Of a stretch of 64,000 bases of DNA, positions 18,114 through 24,907 are shown one piece after another. The notes beneath the pieces are model-generated. The model searched no databases. It had not been told where the DNA came from and saw only the letters and a list, made by a program, of their open reading frames with translations. The stretch is from Novosphingobium sp. FSW06-99 (GTDB taxonomy: Bacteria > Pseudomonadota > Alphaproteobacteria > Sphingomonadales > Sphingomonadaceae): assembly GCF_001519065.1 (NCBI RefSeq), contig NZ_KQ954252.1:248001-312000 (forward strand), read 5' to 3'. Positions within the stretch are counted from its first letter, which is position 1; every line of letters starts with the position of its first letter. Position numbers and translations under genes: made by a program.

Positions 18114-19754
18114 ATGAATACCCCAACCGATCGCGGATCGGTCAAACCCGGTTGGCTCGACCGGGACAACACCATTGCATCACCACGTTTCAACCGCTGG
18201 ATGGTGCCGCCTGCGGCACTGGCCATCCATCTGTGCATCGGCATGGCCTATGGCTTTTCGGTGTTCTGGCTGCCGATCACCAAACTGTTGACCGGGGCCG
18301 ACGCTGCGACATGTGCAAAGATCGGCTTTGTTGCCGAATTGACCACGACGGCGTGCAACTGGACCGTGCCGTCGATCACCCATGTGTTTGAAATCTTCAT
18401 CGCGTTCCTGGGCATTTCGGCGGCGATCTGGGGCGGCTGGCTGGAACATGCCGGGCCGCGCCGGGCAGGGTTCTATGCGGCGATCTGCTGGGGCGGCGGG
18501 CTGGTTCTGCTGGGGCTGGCGGTGGCGGTGCACCAGTTGTGGCTGGTCTATGCGGTCGCGGTGCTGTGCGGGGTGGGCCAGGGACTTGGCTATATCGCGC
18601 CGGTTTCGACATTGATCAAATGGTTCCCCGACCGGCGGGGGCTGGCGACCGGGATGGCCATCATGGGCTATGGCGGGGGCGCCATGATCGGCGCGCCGCT
18701 GGCCGTGTGGCTGATGGCAAAGACCGCCAGCAACGGCGTTCCCGGCGTAACGTCGACGCTGATCGCGCTTGGCGTGATCTATTTCGGGGTGATGACGCTG
18801 GGGGCAATGGCGTTCCGCGTGTCACCCAACGGGTGGAAACCGCTCGGCTGGGTGCCGGGCGCGGGGGCTGCGTCCAATGCGATGATCACCGACAGCCATG
18901 TGCACGTCAACACCGCGTGGAAAACGCCGCAGTTCTGGCTGATCTGGGGGGTGCTGTGCCTGAACGTCACCGCCGGGATCGCGGTGATATCGATGGCCAG
19001 CCCGATGTTGCAGGACGTGTTCGGGGCAAAGCTGGTAGGGGTCGACAGCACCGCCGCGCTGACACCGGTGCAAAAGGCGTCGATCGCGGCGGCGGCGGCG
19101 GGGCTGGTCGGTCTGATCAGCCTGTTCAATTCGCTCGGCCGTATTTTCTGGGCGTCGCTGTCGGACAAGCTGGGGCGCAAGCGGATCTATGTCCTGCTGT
19201 TTGTCATCGGCATCGTGGTCTATGGCCTGTTGCCGACCTGGGGCCATCTGGGCCTGCCCCTGCTGTTCGTGCTGTCGATCTGCGTGATCCTTAGCCTGTA
19301 TGGCGGCGGTTTTGCCACGGTGCCCGCCTATCTGGCCGACATTTTCGGCACGCAGATGGTCGGCGCGATCCACGGACGGCTGATCACCGCCTGGTCAGTG
19401 GCGGGCGTGGTTGGGCCGGTGCTGATCGCCAGCCTGCGCCAGTTCCAGATCGATCACGGGGTGGCGCACAACCTGGTCTATGACATCACGCTCTATGTCA
19501 TGGCCGTGCTGCTGTTGTGCGGGCTGGTGTGCAACGCGTTTGTCGGGCCGGTGGCCGACAAGTACAAGATGACCGTGCAGCAACTGGCCGCCGAACGCGC
19601 GCTGCAACGCGAAGACCGCGTGGCCAGCGGGGCGCAGGATGCCGCGCGTGGGCCGTTTGGGTTGGTCGGGGTGCTCGCCTGGCTGGCGGTCGGCATTCCG
19701 TTCCTGATCGGGCTGATTATCGCGCTGACCAAAGTCGTGGCGATGTTCGGATAA
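18114..19754 (+). CDS. MFS transporter, oxalate/formate antiporter-like (OFA) family
   Basis: Inner-membrane carrier of 546 residues with twelve predicted membrane helices. The ATG at 18114 follows AAGGAGA. The N-terminal half shows MVPPAALAIHLCIGMAYGFSVFW and the long loop after helix 1 seen in OFA-family carriers. The motif between helices 2 and 3 and the A-like motif SLSDKLGRKRIYVLLF in the second half are intact. The C-terminal extension (about residues 485-525) precedes a final hydrophobic helix. Substrate is not determinable; family members carry small mono- or dicarboxylates. Distance and orientation give no clear tie to the guanidine operons. Confidence 0.86.
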   Translation: MNTPTDRGSVKPGWLDRDNTIASPRFNRWMVPPAALAIHLCIGMAYGFSVFWLPITKLLTGADAATCAKIGFVAELTTTACNWTVPSITHVFEIFIAFLGISAAIWGGWLEHAGPRRAGFYAAICWGGGLVLLGLAVAVHQLWLVYAVAVLCGVGQGLGYIAPVSTLIKWFPDRRGLATGMAIMGYGGGAMIGAPLAVWLMAKTASNGVPGVTSTLIALGVIYFGVMTLGAMAFRVSPNGWKPLGWVPGAGAASNAMITDSHVHVNTAWKTPQFWLIWGVLCLNVTAGIAVISMASPMLQDVFGAKLVGVDSTAALTPVQKASIAAAAAGLVGLISLFNSLGRIFWASLSDKLGRKRIYVLLFVIGIVVYGLLPTWGHLGLPLLFVLSICVILSLYGGGFATVPAYLADIFGTQMVGAIHGRLITAWSVAGVVGPVLIASLRQFQIDHGVAHNLVYDITLYVMAVLLLCGLVCNAFVGPVADKYKMTVQQLAAERALQREDRVASGAQDAARGPFGLVGVLAWLAVGIPFLIGLIIALTKVVAMFG

Positions 19755-19758
19755 AGGC

Positions 19759-19794
19759 GCGCGCGCCATGCCCCGGTCGGGGCATGGCGCGCGC
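19759..19794. terminator. strong bidirectional hairpin between convergent genes
   Basis: A perfect 16-bp stem (19759-19774 with 19779-19794) closes on a GGTC loop five bases after the stop of the MFS gene and just before the stop of the convergent YceI gene. It has no U-tract, so it may act as a structural barrier for both strands. Confidence 0.6.
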
Positions 19795-19802
19795 CCTGTC
19801 GA

Positions 19803-20417
19803 TCAGCCCTGCTTTTCGAAGGCGGCGGTGATCGTCAGTTTGACTTCGTCGCTGATCAGCGGGACATATTTGGTCACCCCGAAATCCGACCGCTTGATCA
19901 CGCCGGTGGCGCCAAAGCCGATGGTGAACGCCTTGCTCAGCGGATTGACCCCGGCACCGCCGAACGTGGCCTCAAGCGCGATCGGCCGGGTGACGCCGTG
20001 CAGCGTCAGATTGCCGTCGATATGCGCGGTATGCGCGCCGGTCTGCGTGACTTTGGTCGCGGTGAAGTGGATTTCGGGATATTTCGCCGCGTCGAGCCAG
20101 GTCGGGTCTTTCAGTTCGCCATCGAGCACGCTGTTGGTGGTCGAGATCGCGGCGACCGGCAGGCTGATATCGAGCGCATCGGCGGCGGGATTGGCGGGAT
20201 CGAGCGTCAAAGTGCCGGTTGCACTGGGGATGACGCCAAAAAAGTCGTTGAACCCCATGTGGTTGATCGAAAATGCCGCCAGCGTGTGATGGCTTTCGAC
20301 TTTGTAGGTGCCGGCGGGAACGGGGGTGTTCGGGCTGCCGCCCATCTGGGCGAGCGCGATGGTCGGGACAAGCGCTGCGGCAAACAGCGGTGCAAACATG
20401 AGTTTTGTGGGATGCAT
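19803..20417 (-). CDS. YceI-family periplasmic lipid-binding-like protein
   Basis: Secreted lipocalin-like beta-barrel of the YceI family; members bind isoprenoid-type lipids, and the biological role is usually unclear. The start at MHPTKLMF gives a signal peptide ending at about residue 24 (VPTIALAQ). The mature part carries the family pattern: YKVESHHTLAAFSINHMGFND, LDISLPVAAISTTNSVLDGELKDPTWLDAAKYPEIHF and a C-terminal KRSDFGVTKYVPLISDEVKLTI. The length of 204 residues is normal. It is transcribed alone, divergent from the HNH-type gene. Confidence 0.92.
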   Translation of the reverse strand: MHPTKLMFAPLFAAALVPTIALAQMGGSPNTPVPAGTYKVESHHTLAAFSINHMGFNDFFGVIPSATGTLTLDPANPAADALDISLPVAAISTTNSVLDGELKDPTWLDAAKYPEIHFTATKVTQTGAHTAHIDGNLTLHGVTRPIALEATFGGAGVNPLSKAFTIGFGATGVIKRSDFGVTKYVPLISDEVKLTITAAFEKQG

Positions 20418-20523
20418 CGGTCGAGATCCTGTCATCTGAACGTGGCCGGAGGGTCGGCACGCCACCAGATGTAGACATTTCTGGGCCGGATGGTAGGCGC
20501 TTGGATGATATTCGGGGGGTGGG

Positions 20524-21147
20524 ATGAACCGCAAGTCTGGCGACGCGCCGATCACGCTGTCGCCGCTGACCCTGGCGCTGGTGCTGATCGTGCTGGCCTT
20601 TGTCGTGGCCGGGATGTGGCTGGCGCTGCATCGGCGGCCAGTGGCACCGGTCGCACTGCCCGCCGCGACCTGGCCCGATCGCCGCCTGACGCCCGGCGCA
20701 GTCGATCCGGCGGTCACCGATGCCGATATCTGCACGCATGACTGGGCGCCGGGCGATCCGCCGCAACGTGGCGGGGACGAGACGTATTCCAGAGCGGCGC
20801 GGCACACTTCGGCCCAGATGAAAGATGCGGTGTTCGCCGCCTATCACCTGACCAATCCGCATGATGGCGGGCATGCGTGGGAAATCGATCATCTGGTTCC
20901 GCTGGGGCTGGGCGGGCGCGATGTGCGCGAAAACCTGTGGCCCGAAAACCGCCGTGGCGATGGCATGAACGCCTGGGCCAAGGACCGGCTGGAATATCGG
21001 CTCTATCGGCTGGTGTGCCATCCGCCGCCGGGTGAGCCGCCCGTTCCGCTGGCGCAGGCGCAAGCGGCGTTTCGCACCGACTGGGTCGCCGCCTATCGCC
21101 GCTATTGCGCCGATGATGCGGATTGCCCGGCGTTTGGCGGGGATTAG
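20524..21147 (+). CDS. membrane-anchored HNH-type protein of unknown role
   Basis: A 207-residue protein with one N-terminal membrane helix (about residues 14-35) and no cleavable signal. A probably periplasmic domain contains the HNH-like core EIDHLVPLGLGG at 120-131 followed by N137 in ENLWPE, the spacing seen in HNH nucleases of the NucA-like/GmrSD type. Several cysteines (70, and pairs near the C-terminus) suggest disulfides, consistent with an extracytoplasmic location. Nuclease activity is inferred from the motif; whether it degrades DNA outside the cytoplasm is unknown. It ends four bases inside the convergent ParB-like gene. Confidence 0.8.
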   Translation: MNRKSGDAPITLSPLTLALVLIVLAFVVAGMWLALHRRPVAPVALPAATWPDRRLTPGAVDPAVTDADICTHDWAPGDPPQRGGDETYSRAARHTSAQMKDAVFAAYHLTNPHDGGHAWEIDHLVPLGLGGRDVRENLWPENRRGDGMNAWAKDRLEYRLYRLVCHPPPGEPPVPLAQAQAAFRTDWVAAYRRYCADDADCPAFGGD

Positions 21148-21764
21148 GCGATTCCGGCCCAACCGGGCAGATATTTCGCCTCGGCGCTGCGGGCCAGCGG
21201 TACGGCTCGCTCGACCGCCTTGTTGAAATGGTCCTTCAGATGGTCGGCATCGATGCGGTCGCGAAAGAAATCGGCCCACAGGAATTCGGTATAGGGCACG
21301 GGTGACTTGGCATAACCGCCCGCGCAGCGCACTTCGCCCGCCAGCGAGCGATAGGGATCGTCGGCCATATCGGTCAGCTTTTTCGGCAGATCCTCGAATT
21401 CGCAGCGCTTTCCCTTTTCGTCATAGGGGTGCAGCCAGTTGTGCGCGTCCATGAACGCCATGAAGCGTTTCTTGGGCAGCGTGTCGAGCCGGGCGATGAA
21501 CGAGACCATGACTTCGGTCACGCCCTCCAGATGCATCGCCAGCGCCAGGTGATGGTGATCGACCACCCACGGACGGGCGTCGGGGCCAAGCACGGCGGGG
21601 ATCATGTGCGAACCGAGGTACTTGCCCGCCGAGTCGCGCGGGCGGTTGCGCCATTCCTCGCGCTTGGCCGATACCTCGCGCATGCCGACGGTCATCTGCG
21701 TCGGGCGCAAATCCTTGATCAGCACGGGGTGGAGCACGGGCTGGATGCGATGCGTCATGGCCAT
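21144..21764 (-). CDS. ParB-like (ParBc_2 family) protein
   Basis: A 206-residue cytoplasmic protein. The N-terminal half has the ParB/Srx-like fold signature of the ParBc_2 family: LIKDLRPTQMTVGMREVSAKRE, then HMIPAVLGPDARPWVVDHHHLALAMHLEGV, where a DxHHxxxA pattern is conserved. It lacks the helix-turn-helix and spacer-binding parts of true ParB, so chromosome partitioning is unlikely. Family members are described only as putative nucleases or phosphotransfer-like proteins. The stop overlaps that of the HNH gene on the other strand. Confidence 0.82.
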   Translation of the reverse strand: MAMTHRIQPVLHPVLIKDLRPTQMTVGMREVSAKREEWRNRPRDSAGKYLGSHMIPAVLGPDARPWVVDHHHLALAMHLEGVTEVMVSFIARLDTLPKKRFMAFMDAHNWLHPYDEKGKRCEFEDLPKKLTDMADDPYRSLAGEVRCAGGYAKSPVPYTEFLWADFFRDRIDADHLKDHFNKAVERAVPLARSAEAKYLPGWAGIA

Positions 21765-21958
21765 GGTTCAGGAATTCCCGGTTAAGGCGGTTTCGGCCAG
21801 CATGATCAGCCCCCGTCATACAGATTGCGTGCCGGGGCCAGCATAGGCCGGGCAGGGACGGGCGCAAGGCTTCCCGGTGGCGGCAAACGCACTCGGGCAC
21901 GATTGCTGCGGCGGCATGCTTGTGCAAGACTGCCGCAAAACAAACAATGGAGAGAGCG

Positions 21959-22807
21959 ATGACCTTGGACATTCGCCCGCATGGGCGTGTCGGTGCGGAA
22001 ATCCTGGGGGTCGATCTGGCCCGGATCGACAGTGCGGCGCTGGCGCAGATCCGCGCCGCCTTTGCCGAATATGGCGTGGTGTTCTTTCGCGACCAGACCA
22101 TCGACGAGGATGACCATATCGCCTTTGCGCGCGCGCTGGGCCCGATCAACATCAACCGCTTTTTCGCGGCGCACCCGCGTTATCCTGAAATTGCGCTGGT
22201 GCTCAAGGAACCCGATCAGCGCGAAAACATTGGCGGCGGCTGGCATACCGATCATTCCTATGATGCCATTCCCGCGCTGGGGTCGGTGCTGGTGGCGCGC
22301 GAATTGCCGCCGCAGGGCGGATCGACCGGGTTCGCATCGATGTATGCCGCCTATGACGCGCTGCCCGATGGCTTGCGCGCGCGAATCGACGGCGCGCGGG
22401 CGGTGCATTCGGCACGCCATGTGTTCGGCAGCCGGTCGCGCGTCTATGAGACAGTGCGCGAAGCCGCCGATGATGGTCGCATCGGCAATGCCGGGGCCGC
22501 CGATGTGCTGGTCGATGTAACCCACCCGGTGGTGATCACCCACCCGCTTAGCGGCAAGCGCGCGCTCTATGTCAATCCGGCCTTTACCACCGCGATTGTC
22601 GGGCTGGAACCCGACGCATCGCAGGCTCTGCTGGCCGACCTGTTTGCCCATGGCCAGGACTCGCGCTTCAACGAAACCTTCCATTGGCAACCCGGTTCGG
22701 TCGCATTGTGGGACAACCGCGCCACCTGGCACTATGCGCACAACGATTATCACGGCCATCGCCGCGAAATGCACCGCATCACGATCGAAGGCGAACCCTT
22801 GCACTGA
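21959..22807 (+). CDS. TauD/TfdA-family Fe(II)/2-oxoglutarate dioxygenase
   Basis: Non-haem iron dioxygenase of 282 residues that couples 2-oxoglutarate decarboxylation to oxidation of an unknown substrate. The facial triad is visible: His96 and Asp98 in WHTDHSY, and His258 in RATWHYAHNDY. An Arg downstream (HRREMHRITIEG) is placed to bind 2-oxoglutarate. The start ATG follows GGAGAG. Related enzymes release sulfite from taurine or alkylsulfates or cleave phenoxyacetates. No sulfur-transport genes are nearby, so specificity is open. The next gene encodes another 2OG-dependent oxygenase. Confidence 0.9.
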   Translation: MTLDIRPHGRVGAEILGVDLARIDSAALAQIRAAFAEYGVVFFRDQTIDEDDHIAFARALGPININRFFAAHPRYPEIALVLKEPDQRENIGGGWHTDHSYDAIPALGSVLVARELPPQGGSTGFASMYAAYDALPDGLRARIDGARAVHSARHVFGSRSRVYETVREAADDGRIGNAGAADVLVDVTHPVVITHPLSGKRALYVNPAFTTAIVGLEPDASQALLADLFAHGQDSRFNETFHWQPGSVALWDNRATWHYAHNDYHGHRREMHRITIEGEPLH

Positions 22808-22833
22808 CCGGCCCGTGCGTTAGGAACGCGGAC

Positions 22834-23466
22834 ATGACGCAGAATTTCCGGGTTTCCTTCCAGGCGGACGGCGCGCCTGCGCCGATCCGGCTCAGCCGGC
22901 ACGAGCTGTTTCCCACGGTGATCTGGCAGGCGCGGCTGACGCAGCACGATGGCCACCTGGCCGCGTGGTGCGACGCGGTCGAGGCGATGCGCGCGGCCAG
23001 CCCGGAACCGGCCGGGCGCACCAACCGCGCAGGCTGGAACAGCCAGGACAATGCCGTGCTCGATCATGGCCTGTTCGCGATGCTGGGCGATGATGTGCGG
23101 CGTGTGGCGGGCGGGCTGATCCGCGAAATGGGTGGCGACGATCGCCCGTTCGCGCTGCAATCGTGGATCAACATGCACGATCGCGGCGGGTTCAATTTTC
23201 TCCACATGCACGACAATGTGCTGTTGAGTGGGTGTTTCTATCTGCGCGTGCCGCCCGGATCGGGCGCGCTGGTGTTTCGCGATCCGCGCCCCGGCGTGCT
23301 GCATTCACCGTTCAAGGGCAATGGGCCCAATGCGTCGAAAGATGTGCGGCTGGCCCCGTCGGCGGGCCTGCTGGTGTGTTTTCCACATTGGCTGGAGCAC
23401 TATGTCGAACCGCACGAGAACGACCAAACCCGCATCGCCATCGCGTTCAACGCGCTGGTTATGTAG
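22834..23466 (+). CDS. putative 2OG-Fe(II) oxygenase (TIGR02466-like)
   Basis: A 210-residue cupin-fold oxygenase. Conserved features are SWINMHDRGGFNFLHMHDN (His124, His126/Asp127 as metal-ligand candidates), the strand LSGCFYLRVPPGSGALVFRDPR, and the C-terminal metal-binding PHWLEHYVEPHE followed by Arg in TRIAIAFNA. This pattern marks a family of bacterial putative prolyl/aspartyl hydroxylase-like proteins without assigned substrate. It starts 26 bp after the TauD-like gene and is probably co-transcribed. Its stop lies inside the convergent MFS gene. Confidence 0.83.
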   Translation: MTQNFRVSFQADGAPAPIRLSRHELFPTVIWQARLTQHDGHLAAWCDAVEAMRAASPEPAGRTNRAGWNSQDNAVLDHGLFAMLGDDVRRVAGGLIREMGGDDRPFALQSWINMHDRGGFNFLHMHDNVLLSGCFYLRVPPGSGALVFRDPRPGVLHSPFKGNGPNASKDVRLAPSAGLLVCFPHWLEHYVEPHENDQTRIAIAFNALVM

Positions 23467-24685
23467 GGGTCGCGGCCAGTTGCCGGCGCCGCAGCAACCG
23501 CACGCCCAGCGCCAGCACCGCGATCGGCACGACCATGCATCCGAACGCGGTCGCGCCGTCCAGCCCGGCGAACAGCATCGCCGTCAGGCGCGATCCGGTG
23601 GTGCCGCCCAGTGCCGAAAAGATCACCACCAGCCCCATCAGTTCGGGGTGGCGCGCGCGCGGGCTCGATGACAGCAGCACCGAGACCAGCGTCGGATAGA
23701 TCGGCGCCATGAACAGCCCGATGCCCAGAAACAGCCACGCTGCCAGCGGCGCGTGCAGCCAGTCGGTGATCGGCACGGTACCGGCATGGCGGCTGAGCGG
23801 CACGATCAGCGCAATCGCCAGCGCCACCGCGACCAGCCCGACATTGACCACGGCGTACCAGCCAAAGCGCCGGATCAGCACGCCGCCGCCCAGCCGCCCG
23901 AGCGCGATCGATCCGGCAAAGAAGCTGCCCGCCAGCACGCTCATCGATTGGGGCAGACGCAGCACTTCGTTGTTGAACGTGGGCAACCACGTGCCGATGC
24001 CCTGTTCGACAAAGACATAGGAAAACGCGCAGAGAATGAACACCAGCACCAGCGGCAATCGCGCCAGTGCCAGCATCGCCAGGATCGAGGGCGCCTGGGT
24101 TGCGGGGGCTTCACGCGTGCCGTTGGCTGTCAGCAACAGTGCCAGACACACCGCGCACAGGCCCGCCAGGATCCAGTAGACATCCAGCCATTCGCGCCCG
24201 GTATCGACCAGCCCCGCACCGACAAAGCGGCTGAACAGCACGGTCACCGACAGGACGCCGACCATGAAGCCGCCCTCGATCATCGAGGTCAGGCTGGCAT
24301 GCGCGCGGGGGCTGTCGGTCACTTGCCCGATCAGCGTGTAGATCCCCACCTTGATGAACGCGAACGCCGTGCCGATCAGCACGAAGTGGACGCAGATCGC
24401 CCAATAGGCGCTGGCCAGCGGCATCAGCACACAGGCCGCCACCGACAGCGCCAGCGCACCCGCCATCGCGCGGCGAATGCCGATCCGCGTCAGATAGCTG
24501 GCGGTCAGGAACGAGACGGCGGCGATGGAAACATCCTTGCACCCGTCAAACCAGCCCGCCCCGGCCTTGGTCACGCCCAGGCTGGCGATCGAGCGCAGGA
24601 TCACCGTGCCCACCGTGTTGAGCAGCATGCCATAGGCAAGGTAGGTCAGCACCATGGCAAGGATAAGCCGGGAACGCTGGGACAT
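23459..24685 (-). CDS. MFS transporter, probable sugar or oligosaccharide carrier of the alpha-glucoside locus
   Basis: Inner-membrane carrier of 408 residues with twelve helices. The start at MSQRSRLIL has AGGAC upstream and begins directly before helix 1; a longer reading frame runs upstream through the intergenic repeat and is not credible. It is the last gene of a minus-strand series headed by the GH65 phosphorylase and TonB receptor, so inner-membrane uptake of the same alpha-glucoside is likely. A terminator-like hairpin at 24846-24883 separates it from the receptor gene, so expression needs read-through or its own promoter. Confidence 0.85.
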   Translation of the reverse strand: MSQRSRLILAMVLTYLAYGMLLNTVGTVILRSIASLGVTKAGAGWFDGCKDVSIAAVSFLTASYLTRIGIRRAMAGALALSVAACVLMPLASAYWAICVHFVLIGTAFAFIKVGIYTLIGQVTDSPRAHASLTSMIEGGFMVGVLSVTVLFSRFVGAGLVDTGREWLDVYWILAGLCAVCLALLLTANGTREAPATQAPSILAMLALARLPLVLVFILCAFSYVFVEQGIGTWLPTFNNEVLRLPQSMSVLAGSFFAGSIALGRLGGGVLIRRFGWYAVVNVGLVAVALAIALIVPLSRHAGTVPITDWLHAPLAAWLFLGIGLFMAPIYPTLVSVLLSSSPRARHPELMGLVVIFSALGGTTGSRLTAMLFAGLDGATAFGCMVVPIAVLALGVRLLRRRQLAATPT

Positions 24686-24725
24686 GGGCAACAGTCCTGC
24701 AAGAAAACAAGGCAGGAAAGCCTCT

Positions 24726-24830
24726 ACCCGTGTGGAGCGAAGTTGGGGAGGGGCCTGCGGCACCCGATCCGTCGTGTGACCAATCGGCCTGGTATACCCC
24801 CACCCAACCTTCCCCCCCATGGGAAGGCTC
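24726..24830. repeat. degenerate copy of the paired intergenic repeat seen at 1000-1109
   Basis: GTTGGGGAGGGGCC (24742-24755) resembles the inverted arm of hairpin 2 of the first copy, and TACCCCCACCCAACCTTCCC (24794-24813) with the following CCCCATGGGAAGG resembles the inverted arm of hairpin 1. The order and mutual orientation of the arms are kept but the hairpins are eroded. It occupies the upstream region of the MFS gene. Confidence 0.55.
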
Positions 24831-24845
24831 AATCAAGCCTTTGCG

Positions 24846-24883
24846 AAAAAAAGGGGGCGACGGGCGCAAGGTCCGCCGCCCCC
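24846..24883 (-). terminator. rho-independent terminator of the TonB receptor gene
   Basis: Read on the minus strand, GGGGGCG (24883-24877) pairs with CGCCCCC (24859-24853), with further partial pairing inside, and is followed at once by seven T residues. It begins 24 bases after the receptor stop codon. Confidence 0.8.
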
Positions 24884-24907
24884 AAGGGTGGAACGTGTCA
24901 AATAGGC

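Noticed and set aside
21144..21764. Chromosome-partitioning parB with a nearby replication origin
   Set aside because: The protein lacks the HTH and C-terminal parts of ParB, and there is no parA, no parS-like cluster and no DnaA-box cluster around it.
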